The notes beneath the pieces were generated by a model. It made no database searches. It was not told where the DNA came from and worked only from the letters and a program-made list of their open reading frames with translations. From Psococerastis gibbosa (Eukaryota > Arthropoda > Insecta > Psocodea > Psocidae): 64,000 nucleotides of DNA. The stretch is from assembly GCA_963971405.1 (NCBI GenBank), contig OZ020486.1:23707419-23771418 (forward strand), read 5' to 3'. The number at the start of each line of letters is the position of its first letter. The first letter of the stretch is position 1. Below, one piece after another: positions 44,197-57,246 of this stretch. A program made the position numbers and the translations under genes.

Positions 44197-44394
44197 CAGG
44201 CACGTAGCTAGGGAGGGGACTTTGGGGGCTGAAGCCCCCCCCCCCCGAAATGTAAACAAAGGAGATTATTATTGTAAATAAGTGAAATGAGTTTTTTGTA
44301 TATATTATTATGGAGCTGATTTATTAATAAAAGACCCGCCGTATTATTGGGGTAGTTAGCCCCCCCCTGAAATGAAATCCTGGCTACGTGCTTG
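44197..44394. mobile_element. hAT-like MITE, CAGGCACGTAGC ends, 198 bp
   Basis: The left end CAGGCACGTAGCTAGG mirrors the right end CCTGGCTACGTGCTTG. The flanking 8-mers TAGCGTAG (44189-44196) and CAGTGTAG (44395-44402) match at 6 of 8 positions, consistent with an aged duplication. Poly-C tracts lie inside. Confidence 0.72.
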
Positions 44395-44538
44395 CAGTGT
44401 AGAGCAAAAGCAGGGTCTGCGGAACCTCCCTACTCCTGATCGGCCAAAGCCGAAAGGGATTTTTCACTTTAATTATACGTAGCATAGAGGGAAAGCGGGG
44501 TCGGATATAGTGCAATATGAAATCATTTACAAAGGAAC

Positions 44539-44771
44539 AGGCGCGGATCTAGAATGAGACCAAGGAGGGGGCTAAGATTAAATACGATTTTTTTTAAAAA
44601 AATAGGGCTGAAATATTGGGGTTTTACGCATTTTCAGAGCAATATGAGTTCTATATTATAAGTAATTAATACAATCGAGCACAAAGGGGGCCCGGGGAAA
44701 ATTCGCCCCCGGGAGACAATTTGTGAAAAATAAGAAATAGTAGATCCGCGTATCTCGTAGACCCGCGCCTG
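44539..44771. mobile_element. hAT-like MITE of the CAGGCGCGGATCTA family, second copy
   Basis: Left end CAGGCGCGGATCTAGAATGA and right end TAGACCCGCGCCTG. The interior matches 3371-3640 (GGGTTTTACGCATTTTCAGA, AATACAATCGAGCACAA). The flanking 8-mers do not match, so the duplication is lost or the copy is recombinant. Confidence 0.78.
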
Positions 44772-44833
44772 CAATCACCGCCCTGTGAAGCGGGGTCGGC
44801 GCTTGCATGATATCTCCCTACACCAGAGCCGAA

Positions 44834-44968
44834 GGCGGGGTTTCCACATACGTCAATGGTAAATGTGGTATTGACGTTTTAGCAGACATTAAAGACATAC
44901 TAAAAATGTCTGCTACCACGTCCAAACCATATTTACCATTGACCATTGACGTATGTGGAAACCCCGCC
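44834..44968. mobile_element. palindromic MITE, GGCGGGGTTTCCAC ends, 135 bp
   Basis: The left GGCGGGGTTTCCACATACGT and the right ACGTATGTGGAAACCCCGCC are exact inverses. The middle contains GCAGACATTAAAGAC and GTCTGCTACCACGTC as in the elements at 38622 and 23196. A possible 3 bp GAA duplication flanks it. Confidence 0.82.
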
Positions 44969-44971
44969 GAA

Positions 44972-46203
44972 TGGAATTTTTCTACAATAAAGAATTAGAA
45001 TAATTAGAAGATAATTAAGGCTTATGATAGACAATAAACAATTTAAAATAATGTACTGGATCTAAGCTTCGTTCAAATTCCGTTTGGCGCTATGAAACAA
45101 TATATGCAACAACTCATGTTGTTGTGGACAGTGGGAAATCAGCTGAGGAGAATAATTAAAATACGATATTAGGAGAAGGACAGACCCCTAAGTTAAAATA
45201 GTTCGAGCATCCCCAATCTATTTGCCTAGTCAGCGTCAATGGGTTCGATTAACAATAATTGTTTGCACTGGTGGTTCAGAGGAGCACCCTTAGGTATATT
45301 CCCGTGATGGGCCCCTCAAACTTCTAAATAGATTAATCACTACTGCAGAATTTTCGTCAGAGAAGATAACTACAGGCCACAGGGGGATCTTTACAATATA
45401 TTGTGTCGGCGAAAATGAGGGTGCTATAGAATATGCAATCATTCAATTGAACAATTCAGCTGCTTTGGGATAGGGAAAATTCGAGATTGAACCGCAGGAC
45501 AATTATTTACTATGAATCTACTCATATTATCTATCTCGATACCTATACTAATTGATAAGTAAGCCGGCCGCCATACCAAGTTGAATCCAGCGGACCAGAG
45601 CAGGTTCAAAGCTGCAGATAACTTGGTAGTGTGCACAGTGCCGGTAGGGAAACATGGTAGGACTTGTCCTGGTCACCTCCGAACTAATCGTGTGACTTCA
45701 CTGTGTTTCCCAAGTGGTTTGGATTCCACTATAATCAAGAGGTCCACTGTCCTATGGGCTGGCATAGGACAGTCAAGTTGGAGTCGCTCTATGGGCCCAA
45801 ATGTGAGGCCTAAGTCGTTATTAACCCGACGAGCACTACTACTAATTGATAAGTAGAAAAGCATGTACGGGCTTCCTCGTACCGGTTCGTATCAAAAAGT
45901 TATGGATGTTCATACTGTAAATGTAATGATAATAGGCTATGCAACGAGCAATGTATTCATTAGAGCAATTGCTTGGCAAAATGGAACACGGTTTGGATTG
46001 TGGTTCTGCAAAATATACTAAATATAGGCTGCACAAGGACAAGCAGGTACAGGTTGTTCGATGGCTTGTCAACGCAGTACGGCTTCAGCTGTCAGGATGC
46101 GATGAAAAATCCATGATAAGCCGCTATAATCCGACCGACCCACACAAAGTCAAAGTGTGACATAGGTCTACAATGAAAATAAAAAAGTGATTTTAAATGT
46201 ATT
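44972..46203. other. intergenic, no gene recognised
   Basis: More GC-balanced than its surroundings around 45550-46150, with short frames on both strands (for example 45581-45856 +). None has a domain or splice context I can support. Confidence 0.5.
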
Positions 46204-46244
<41 letters not shown>

Positions 46245-46252
46245 GCCTTTTA

Positions 46253-46282
<30 letters not shown>
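46204..46282. repeat. (AAT)n / (ATT)n hairpin
   Basis: About 14 AAT units, a short spacer GCCTTTTAT, then about 10 ATT units. The two runs are complementary and can form a long hairpin. Confidence 0.9.
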
Positions 46283-46284
<2 letters not shown>

Positions 46285-46299
46285 AGCTTCCTCCACAAA

Positions 46300-47173
46300 T
46301 GAAAGAACGGGTCCGAGTTCACTCGAACATGCTTTCCAATTTATCAAAATTATTAGATAGAGAAAATTAGTAATTTTATGGCAAATATTTTTCCTATGGT
46401 TAAATTTCCGATATCTCGGGGGGGGGGGGGGGGGCGGTTGTCCACCTGACGTCACTGGAAGTGAGGTAAATTCTCGATAGGTCAAACAAACACATTAATT
46501 ACCACACAGCAATAATGGCAGGGCATGCAATGCATTTGAGCGCGAATTTTCTATCATTTTTTTCAAAAAATAATTTTATGGGCAAAACCAAATATTTTTT
46601 TGGGAAAGCAACCTATCCGGTTTCGTTACTCAATTTAACACCTAAAACATGCTTGAAGGTAGAAATCATCGATAGAAAGGTTTCGCATTTTTTAGTCATT
46701 TTTTCATTAAAATTTAGTTATTTTTATTTTTTTACCCCCAGAAGCAAACTATCAAGGGGCAAGCGACCCCCCGCATTTTGTCAACATTAATAATGACTAC
46801 AATCTACGAGAATTTAAAAGAAATCGTTGGAGCCGTTTTTGAGAAATAATTTTTTTAGACGTTTTTTTGGAGTTTTTTGAAAATAAAACCCCCCCAAATT
46901 GAGTTAGCCCAAAAAAAAAAAAATGGTCCCGAGGTATGATTTTTGTGAACCTACATGCCAAATTTCACTCAAATCCACTGAGTAGTTTGCCCGGAAATCG
47001 ACGAACAGACAGACCGACCGACAGACCGACAGACCGACCGACAGACAGACATTTTATAAAAACCACTTTTTTGGGTTCCTGGGACCTCAAAACGTGTAAA
47101 TCCGTTGAAATCTCGGAATCGAAAATTTCGACCATCACAAAGCTTTCCTTATACTACGTATAAATTGGAAAGC
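46300..47173 (+). repeat. (CAGA)n-bearing repeat family, copy 2 (near full length)
   Basis: Starts near GAAAGAACGGGTCCGAGTTC and has GCTTTCCAATTTAT at 46331-46344 mirrored by ATAAATTGGAAAGC at 47160-47173. The internal landmarks are a G-run at about 46420, CACCTGACGTCACTGGAAG, AACACCTAAAACATGCTTGA, CCCGGAAATCGACG, a CAGACAGACCGACC microsatellite and GTTGAAATCTCGGAATCG. No transposase is encoded. The short inverted ends suggest a non-autonomous DNA element, but no target duplication is clear. Confidence 0.85.
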
Positions 47174-50054
47174 AAAAATTTAAACAGATGGATGGGTGAG
47201 TTAATAATAATAATAATAAAAACTGACATTAAAATAACAAGTTAAAATAATTTTAAAATAAAAATAAAATAAAATAAACATTATAAATAAATAACAAAAA
47301 TAAATGATTAAGCCTTGTCTAGCAGCACTGTATGAGTCTTTTGTCCCAAATAAGCGCTAGCTTGGGGATGCGGGTTGGTATTATTATGTATTGTATTTTT
47401 GTAATATATGCTCATTATCCAGGGAATACTGGACAAGGAAAAAAAAAAAAACTAGCCTAGACGTCCGACAAACCCCTCAGGGGGTTTTTGGTACTCTATG
47501 AAATATTATTTGCCTTGTATTTTCTGTTGAATATATGCGCTTGGTCTATGGAGTAACGGACGAAGGAAAAAAAAATTATTTTATTTATACATTATATATT
47601 TTATATTATTATTAAAATATAATACCTACTATACCGATAGGAAAACTTTACAAATGTATTATAATCAAGAAGAGCCATTTTAAATATTTAAGTTAATATG
47701 TGAGAAATATAAAGCACGAAATAAGAGGTAACTGACAAATGGAGACACATTACGACAGACTATTGCTTATTATGGGCTGGATCCGTCCCTGACAGGTGTA
47801 AGCAGTGAAATAAATGACGGTACGGTATTAGTTTATCAAAGTTGATGGCTCTCATGCATTCAAGCACCACAAGTGTTTACCTGTGCTTACATTTTTGGTG
47901 ATACAATTTCTAAGCCTTTATGAAATACACGGATGTGAGCAATTGACGAATAATGTATATTTCCACAATGGTCCTAGTGTTTTCAAATCTGTTTTAAAAA
48001 CTCAAATTACATCTCCAGAATACATTTCACCAGCAATTATTAGGTTTATATTCGCCAAATAGACGGTCAAGGCAAGTGTATAAATATAAATAAATATTGA
48101 CTTTTTGTTTTAAATTACTTAGCCAACCTAGTTAGGGCTACAAAGCCCTTTCTTACACTCAACTAGAAAGACCTGCTTTATATTATGCCCTGCCCTCCGA
48201 AGCATGGTCAGAAAATGTAGTGTATGTACAACTTTTCGGGTGAAAGTCGGAGTCCGTACCACTACTCTACATGTCCCGACAGTTTGACCCATTCATTAAG
48301 CTCTATTGTCCACCAATCACCAAATGAGAATTATTTTAATTTAAGCAGGAAAACTACTTCTTTGGTTGCTATTTTGGGTGCCCCATACCCAGTTACTTGA
48401 ACATTTTAACTGTACCCCCGGTGGGCCTTCCACTCTTACCTTAATAGTAGGTGGTGTATCAAAGTTGCAGTAATGCACCTCATTTCACCCCGGGTCAATG
48501 ACCCACTCTTGGTTCCACCCTGTAAGCTACCTAAAATATTCCGGTAGCATCTTTGTTTTCTCAAGAAGGTATCGTCCAGGAAGTGATGCATTACACGGAC
48601 TTCCTCTTGCGTCTATTATTTGAAATCGGGAGGGCAGGATAATTGGGGAGCGCGTAATATGGGGAGATCACGAAATCATTGTTCGGCGCAATTGGACTAC
48701 AATAAAAGCCAAACAATTCCCGGCTGTAAATTACCCTTTGATGCACCTTTATACCAATTCAATCGCCTAAGGTTCCAGTCTGTTTCCTTTCTTTTGTCTG
48801 TTCGGATGGATGAATTAGACTCGAGATAGATAATCTCATATGCTTACATGCTCGATAGGAATTGGGGAGGATATTCTCAAGAGATATCGAAAGGAAAGAT
48901 TTTTAAGCAAAGTTTGTGTGTTACCAATCACGCTGAAAGGTTTATAATTTTACAACACTTAAATTAAGCTTGCCGAATCTTCGACATATATCATGATCTT
49001 CGACCATTTCGTTCAATGCATTTCAAGCCATCATTATTGCAAATCGGTCCACTCCTCGATGTCAACCTACACCGACAATGGTCAAGCACAGACATGTTTA
49101 AAGTATGCTTACCCTTAAAATTGTACAACAGATATTAACTGGAAGCATTGCTGGAAGTAACCAACTATTGGAACGGTTCAGAAATGAACAGTACGGCGCA
49201 GTATTTTCCTGAAAGTGCGAATAGACTATAAACATTGATTGGCGAATTGACCGTGAATTTTATTTCATTTAAACTGCACGAATGCTTATAATATAGTATT
49301 ACACAGTGTATTTTTAATATAAAACTACAGGTACAGCCGTGACCATAATGGAAATGATACATTCACCTGATGGTCAAATTTAGCCTAATGAACCGTTTCC
49401 CACTCCGTTTTTGCTCATTACCGTCCATTTTATTGTCCTACTGATACGAATCAAGTGCAATTTCTTTATTTCATTCATCTGTTGTCGGGAGCCAATTGTC
49501 GGTATTACACCACATTGTAGAACACTGTGACTAATCACTCACTTTGTCAATTCGTTCTGCATATTTTCAAACAATAAACTTTTTATTCTGCTTCTAATTG
49601 ATTTATATTGATTGATGTGATTCTTTTTAAACGCCGCATGTTTTTTTCATTCTGGAAGCTGGAAAAAAACTCCCCGAGTCTAATAATGGGATTATTACTT
49701 GCATTTCGCCTTTAACGTATAATGAATGAGATTTACATTTGCACCTTGCCTGGAGTATGACTATCTCTACTGTTTTTAATTTCGGGATGCGGCATGCTAG
49801 CTTTTCTTACATTACTTTTACATAATTTTCACACCTACTTGTCGGTCTACACTTTATAATTTAGTTGATTATGCTTTGAGAAATGAACGACAGTATGACG
49901 GCCAACTGGCGACTGCTATTACCCAAATTCATTCTTATGAATTATATTAATTAATATTTTAAGTAATAATATTAATTCATGCAGTATTTAGTTGCAGCCT
50001 CTGACCAAGAATTGAAAGAAATAAAACCTAGTTTTGTGGTTATTCTAATCATTG
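47174..50054. other. intergenic, no gene recognised
   Basis: AT-rich sequence with a reversed SINE at 48115-48290. I see no coding signal; the frames here are short and compositionally unremarkable. Confidence 0.6.
48115..48290 (-). mobile_element. tRNA-derived SINE, reverse orientation
   Basis: The reverse complement gives TAGTGGTACGGACTC then the arm ACTTTCACCCGAAAAG, followed by the same body and end (GGTTGGCTAAGTAATTTAAA) as the copy at 7853-8055. The B box is replaced by other sequence (TTGTACATACACTACATTTT), so it is internally deleted. Confidence 0.7.
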
Positions 50055-50830
50055 GCGTAAATTCCCAAAATTTCTGGTGGGGGGGGGGGGGCTTTAGGAC
50101 CCCAAGACTTTGAACCCCCGGAGAAAAAAAAATCGATAAATGGGCCCAAATTAGTGAGGTTTTACGAATATTAAACCCTGGAGAGAGGGGGGCCCAGGGG
50201 TCTCCCCCGGAAAACAAAAATTGATGAATAGGCCCAAATTAGGGAGGTTTTACGCACTTTGCAAGCAGTACAGTTGAGATTTTACCGACGAATAAACCTA
50301 CCATTGAGGGGGGCCCGGTTATTTTGAAAAAAATAGGCCTGAAATATTGGGGTTTTCATCATTTTGAGTAATATATTTTTGTGAAAGGACTTGGTCAATA
50401 TGTTGATTTTTCCCATGTGAAATAAGCACACCAAGAATTAATCTCCCTTTCGTTATTGTGAATACTATGCCTTTCGCATTCATAACTTCTTACCAGAAAT
50501 CCTTGTGGGGGGGGGGCTATGGGTGCTTCTGGCGGGGGGGGGGGGGGGTTTAGCCCAGGACCCCCTATTTACGCCAATGTTTCGGAAAAAATAGCCCTGA
50601 AGTATTAGGGTTTTAAGCATTTTTAGTAATATATTTTTTGTGAAAGTACTTGGTCATTATGTTGATTTTTTTCATGTAAAATAAGCTTACTAAGAATTAA
50701 TTTCCCTTTCATGATTGCGAATACTATGCCTTTAGCCTCCAAAACGTCATTGTCACCAGAAATCCTGGGGGGGGGGGGGGGCTACGGGTGAACCTGGGGG
50801 GGGGGGCTAAGTCTCACTCGCGAACCTTTT
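50055..50830. repeat. clustered G-tract repeats with GGGGTTTTACGCA-type units
   Basis: At least four copies of a unit containing a poly-G tract, a short TAGGCCYRAAATATTGGGG-like word and GTTTTACG or its variants, e.g. around 50070, 50190, 50310, 50510 and 50770. TTCGGAAAAAATAG and GTGAAAGTACTTGGTCA recur. They are related to the interior of the element at 3371-3640, so this is probably nested or tandem copies of that hAT-like family. Confidence 0.6.
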
Positions 50831-51277
50831 CCATTGACGTACTTTGCGGATGGTAATTTGGATTGGACGTGGAAAAGAGCCTAAATTAGACAAATAATGA
50901 AAGTAGTTTGAAATGCCTAGTGACATTGCATGTGGGTAGAATGGATTAAGGTGTATAAGCAGGTGTTTCGAACCCTAAGGAGCCTTAAATTGGGACGGAT
51001 AGTTGTCCGGTTGTCAATGCACCTCACCGACGTTTATGATAGACAAGATAACCCAACCCATTAGGTATTAGGTAGCTGTCCAACTGTTCCAAGTGTTTTT
51101 GTAAGTAGACCAAATCGACAGAACAGTGCGCGTCACGTCCATTTTAATTATTTTCTTCTGTTATTGGTACGACTGTTGAATGAGTATAAAATTAATGTTT
51201 TGGTTACTGCCAATAAAACTTCATAAAAGGCTAGACTAAAAAGGCTATAAGCCATGCATACCTTATATTACTATAGG

Positions 51278-51446
51278 CAATGCCGTGCCCAAGCAGGTTT
51301 TGATTTCATGAGGGTCCAAAAAGGTTTTTACGTAATTTATTAATGAATTAATTCTTCAAACAATACAGGTTTACATACAAAAATTTATTTCGGGGGGGGG
51401 GGGGGGTGTCTGGGCCCCTTGGACCACCCACGTGGGCACGGCCATG
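51278..51446. mobile_element. hAT-like MITE with GGCCGTGCCC ends, third copy, 8 bp TSD (1 mismatch)
   Basis: Left end CAATGCCGTGCCCA and right end TGGGCACGGCCATG. Flanking 8-mers are ACTATAGG (51270-51277) and ATTATAGG (51447-51454). It is inverted relative to the copy at 3993-4177, with a G-run in place of the C-run. Confidence 0.82.
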
Positions 51447-54400
51447 ATTATAGGTATAGGTATAGTTCTTCTCACTCTTCCTCTACGCAGCTTTGGCCTC
51501 TCACACTGACTATCTCCAGACCTCAGGAACATTAATTTTCTGCATCTTTTGCCAGTCAGTTTTCCCCCTTTTCTCATCATCGGTTCCGTGGCCTGCCTTG
51601 CCTCATTCTACCCTCAATTCTCCATGTACGGTATTTTCGTTATTAAAGTCGAAGTTATGTACGCCACTGACAGTGACGACACAGAGTAAAACAAAAATCT
51701 CATCAATTATTGACGGAAAATTGACAAGTGGAATAGCCGCCGTAGGTAAAAGCTACAAATATTTAAGGCCATAACGAATACAGTGAATGGTGGCCGTGGT
51801 TCATTTGCGTGCGTCAGATGTCATACTAACAGGCATCAGGGAAGATTTATATGGTAGTCACCCCCTGATTGCGTTAATTTGGTGGTTTTCGTCTTTTGGT
51901 TAGCGCGAATGTGTGATGTTCCCGATAGACCATGACTCCCACTCCACCTCAGGCCACCCACAACTGACTAATTGTGCCTCCTTACTTAAATTGCCTTTTG
52001 GTGGTCCAAATGGTGCGAGACTCGTTAGTAGACAACCTTTTTACAACCTACGTATCATGTCTAGCAATTTATATCAACAACACTTTTTTTTTTAAGTTTC
52101 TAGTTGACTGATTGAATGAGCTCCAGAATGGTGGCTATGATTTAATATTTTAATTCTTTAATTTTTCTTGCAATTCTATTGATATCAAATGCATAATGGC
52201 AATATAATTTGCTTATAGGCTAGTTGACTTGATATATATACTGTATATATATGACTCATTTAATAATCAGCAGTTTAAAATAATTCCAGAATTAATGTTT
52301 CTATTAATATAATTCAACATGGTTATGGTAATAACAGTTGCGTTTGCGTCACCTATGTAAATGTAATCTCTGATTAGAGAAGAAATGATTGATTGGTTGA
52401 AGTCACCTAATACAGCATTGTGCCAATGTAAGCTTATCTCAGTTTGATCATTATCAATTGCTGAAATGCTGAAATGCTGAAAGCAGGCGTTAGAAACTAA
52501 CTAATTAACTAACTAATAAATGTTAAATTTTTAATACGTAAGTAATCTTCAAACCTTCCGCGCGCAATATCCTGTTTATGTGCGCATGCCAACCAGTTAT
52601 AAAAATTGCCACAACCCTTGCCCCCCCCCCCTCCGGGCCCAAGTACTGGTGACGCCCTTGCCTCTGCTGTCACTTTAAATACTCACTGTTGTGAATATGC
52701 GGTATGGATGTGGTGTCAAGATTCAAGAAGGAGAAGAGGGCCGTAAAGAAGACCTCAGCGGGGTGCAAAATGATACAACAATGCTGCCGTTCCAGACTCT
52801 TGACTCCACAACCAACTGTCATGACTCGCGTCGAAAACAACCGTCTATGATGATGATGAATCGGCCTTTATAACCCAATCGATCTTCCTTAAACTCAAAT
52901 GTGATAGCGGTCGCTCGTCAGTACTTGCGAACGCTGCTGCATAGCTGGTACCCGAGTGTAACAAAGCAGACATAATAAAGCCAGAAAAATTAGATAGATG
53001 AAACTAAGCTACTGCGTCTCGTAACTCGTAACCCATCGGATGGTGACCCGGTACCTAGTACCTAGCGATGTTATGACTTACTAGTGGCGTTATGAGACTA
53101 TCAAGCTTCAATCTCGGTCTTGAGTGCATTTTAAAGGTCTCGAGCCTCAGGGTCTTGGAAGTAGTCTCGAATCAAGATAGATAATTTTGGTAATGACCAA
53201 TGCATGATACAATGTATGAGCTTCTGAAAACGGATGTTTTTCGAACCCGGTAACTTTATATAATATGTTGATTCAAATTAATACATTTTCTACACGCTTA
53301 ACTTTGTTTAACCTTCATTGTTTTTATTGGGTATTTCCGTACGGTATCAATTAAGTGGCCTACTTGCAGGTCAGTTAAAACATGGACTTTTTCCTTGCTG
53401 GGCACCAACTTTTGGCTTTTATCCTTATCATCAGGTTGTGTTTTGTTCTTAGGAATGTCGCCATTCAAGTTAAATTTTAAATGTGTACCTTAGATGGTTA
53501 ATCAGAGCAAATAGATAGATAGGAGTTGTGACAGAAGACGGGTGGTTTGTTGCCCACCTGTAGAGTGTACAAAGGTCGAGTAACAAGGCAATGAATGTCT
53601 TAGGCCTCTAGCTCGTTGGTGGGTGACGGCGGGGGTCCAACCATTATCCAGCAACTCAGACAATGTGTCTCACGCCACTCAACTCTGTCATGGTCAACCC
53701 GAGGGTGTGTCCTCATCAATCCCCAGCTATCGAAGGGCAACATTGCTGACGGAAAGTAGGCGGTCCAACCATCCAGGTTCAGGAACAAAATGCACTGACA
53801 GCCCATGAAGTACAGTGGTGAGTAAAATTTGGATTTGGACAAGTTAAATATCTTTGCACCAGCTGCGGGAGGGGCGCAGCTTTAAGGGGGGCTCCCAAAA
53901 GTAATGAAATAATAATTTAGAAATCTACGTAATTAATAAAAATATTCAATTTCACTTTATTATCCATGTTGGCTCACTATTGACTATCACTCATAAAAAA
54001 GATGAAATAATGAGACAAAGCAGGGGTGTAGGACGCCCCAAACGCCTTGCAGGGGGCGCAACAGAAGTTATTTACGCCACAGCATTGCACATAGACATAG
54101 TCCGCTTTATAATAGCGCAACGTTTAAGATGGCTGTGACACGTTGTAAGAATGTCAGAAGACCACATGCCGAACAGAAATGTACGAAGCAAGCATAACGG
54201 GAAGATGATTACGAAAATCAACCTCCACTAGTTGGGTGCCCTTAGATAGTTGAAAGTCGTGTAAACCCGAGACGATTGGCCGCGTGCTGTCAAGCAGACC
54301 AAAAAAGGGCTGTAGAGCCGGAGGAGAAGACAGAAGACCACATCAATAATTACGACACCATCTTATTTTCGTTCGTTGGTATCTGATGCTGTCGCCGGAA

Positions 54401-56362
54401 TAGGAGGAGCCAAACATTTTCAACATTAATATAGATAGGCCACAGCCTTTCAATATTTATAACGTAGAACTTGTCTGCAGAATGCACATCATAAGCAAGA
54501 TTCCCCCGTCGGCAATGCTGCGGCTGTACTCACCATTTGTAATGTCAGCAATTTATGGAAGTGGAACCGTGGAAGGTGCAATCTCATTGTGAGTTCATTT
54601 TTGTGCGAGCATGTTCATTTTACACAATACCAGCAGCAGCACGACACAAGGCAAGTGCACAATTGAACAGTGACACAGCATTACTATGTGAATGACAGAA
54701 ACTTAGTCTCATTTAAAATCTCGAAGATGAAAAAGAGACGAATTTACTGATCTTTGACGTTTGCATTCTCTCTGTGGAGATATAGAATGCGACAACATGT
54801 TGATGTGGACAGTAAGCCCCAACATATCGATGTTGTCTCCAGCTATGTACTGGACGCATTAGCCCTGATCCTATCTCCTGGCGGCTCATGGCTGAAGGTA
54901 GGGATGTCAGAAAGCTGATGACGCTCAGATATGGACGTTAACAAGAGGCATTCCGTGCCCACGGGCTTCGTCATCGAACATCAGATAAGTGGAAAGCCAG
55001 GGAGGAACCATGACATGGTCAAAACGTAAATGGATACGATATACTCAAAAAATAGTAGGGAATTCAATAAAAAAAATCTGGTTCCTTCACAATGATCATA
55101 TTTCGAACTTACTTCTGCGTATGTGTGCAGAACTCAAATTCCTACTGCAACTTAGCTATGCAACTCCTTTTATAGACATGAATTTTATGATTTGGGCCCG
55201 CAACATAAGGCGGGCAATGCCGCATTACACTCACCAAATTCTTAGATTGTATTAAGAGCTTTGTTGAAATCTATAGGAAGCCGTGAGCAAATAAGATTGT
55301 ATGAGCATAATGTCGTCAACGCAGTCTATGAAAATTAAGAGTCTCGTCAAGTTAGCATTCAAATGTTTTCTTTTTTGTTTTCAAACGTATACTTTTTAAG
55401 AAGATAGAACATACTATATAGTATATAAAATGATGCGTGCTTTTTTTAAAAACTTTAATAAATATTTGCAAGCATTACTCTAGCATTACACTGGTTACAA
55501 TGATACAGATGTTTTTGTTCACTCTCCCGCACCACCCCTTTGGTATCGGTAATGAATACTGAACGGCACGGCTATGCATTGGGACATAGAAGTGCCTTCC
55601 AGCATTCCGTCCCGAGGCATTTCTAATGGTAGCCATCGGTCTTCGAGTAACTTGAGGAAAGCCAGTGCTTCTTATCGGAGTCTGACTTGCAACAGCTTAT
55701 CAAAGAGAGAAATCTGAACACTGTGCTGCTGTTGCTGATACGTTCGATGGCCTCATTGATAGATGCTGTCAGAATACAATATCTCATAATCTAATTCACA
55801 TGTTATTTTTAGTTTTTTTCTTTTATTTTTCTATTCATGAGAAAAGAAATTGAAATACTCCATAAGTAATTAATATTCTTAACAAAATGTTCAGGCCCGG
55901 ATTCAAGGGAGTCGACTCCAAACCGGATTACAATAAGCCAAAGGCACAGTAAGGACTACCAATCCCGCCGAAAAAATCCGAAGAGCATAAAATGGTGGCT
56001 CTTAGACTTAAGCTTCTCACAATGAGGAACCGTACAGTTGGTCTGACTACTGATGCCATTTAACATTATAAAATGCTGTACTGGTCGGCATTAAGCATTG
56101 ATGGCCTAGAATCCTAGACGATATTTCTTTCGACTAATGAATTCTTATGTGGACTCTCGCCAGACTGGAGCCTTTGGACTAAACAGCACTAACACTATAG
56201 GTGCTTTTCATTATTAGGTTTCCTTGTTACCCGCACTAATTCATGTTCGCCTAGTCGCGTATTTCCTTGCATTAGGTAGGTGGTCCCTGCCTTGCAAGCA
56301 GATCATGCAAACCGAATTAAAAGCACACTGCCGTATTTCAAGTATTAAATGCACATACTTTA
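51447..56362. other. intergenic, no gene recognised
   Basis: About 4.9 kb of mixed composition. The GC-balanced part at 53600-55260 has frames of 60-90 codons on both strands without known domains. I could not link them by splice sites or to any retroelement with confidence. Confidence 0.55.
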
Positions 56363-57246
56363 TTGCTTTCCAATTTATACGTAGTATAAGGAAAGCTTTG
56401 TGATGGTCGAAATTTTCGATTCCGAGATTTCAACGGACTTACACGTTTTGAGGTCCCAGGAACCCAAAAAAGTGGTTTTTACGAAATGTCTGTCTATCGC
56501 TCTTTCTGTCTGTATGTCTGTATGTCTGTGTGTCTGTATGTCTGTCTGTGCGTCGATTTCCGGGGACACTACTCGGCCGATTTTGATGAAATTCGACATG
56601 TAGGTTCATAAAAATCATACCTCGGGACAATTGTTTCATTTGGGGCCAACTCAATTTCGGGGGGTTTTATTCTCAAAAAATTCCAAAAAAACGTCAAAAA
56701 AAATTATTTCCCAAAAACGGCTCCAACGATTTCTTTTAAATTCACATATATTGTAGTTGTTATTAATGTTGATAAAATGTGGGGGTTGCTTGCCCCTTGA
56801 TAGTTTGCTTCTGGGGGTAAAAAAATAAAAATAACTAAATTTTAATGAAAAATTAATAAAAAATAATTTTTCTGCGAAACTTTTCTATCGATGATTTCTA
56901 CCTTCAGGCATGTTTTAGGTGTTAAATTGAGTAACGAAACCGGGCAGGTTGCTTTCCAAGAAAAGTATTTGGTTTTGTACAAAAAAATGTTTTTTTTTTT
57001 AAATAAATGATGAAAATTCACGCTCAAATGCATTGCGTGCCCTGCCAGTATTTGCCAGTATTGCTGAGTGGTAATGTGTGAATTTACCTCACCTCTAGTG
57101 ACGTCAGGTGGGCAACTCCCCCCCCCCTGATATCGGAAATGTAGCCATAGGAAAATTATTTACCATAAATTACTCATTTTCTCTATCTACTATTTTACTA
57201 TTTTTGATAAATTGGAAAGCATGTTCGAGTAAACTCGGACCGGTTC
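56363..57246 (-). repeat. (CAGA)n-bearing repeat family, copy 3, reverse orientation
   Basis: GCTTTCCAATTTAT at 56365-56378 and ATAAATTGGAAAGC at 57207-57220 mark the two ends, followed outward by AACTCGGACCGGTTCTTTC. The microsatellite is TGTCTGTATGTCTG on this strand. It is full length like copy 2. Confidence 0.87.

Noticed and set aside
53600-55260. GC-balanced stretch with several 60-90 codon frames
   Set aside because: No domain, frame continuity or splice pattern could be supported.
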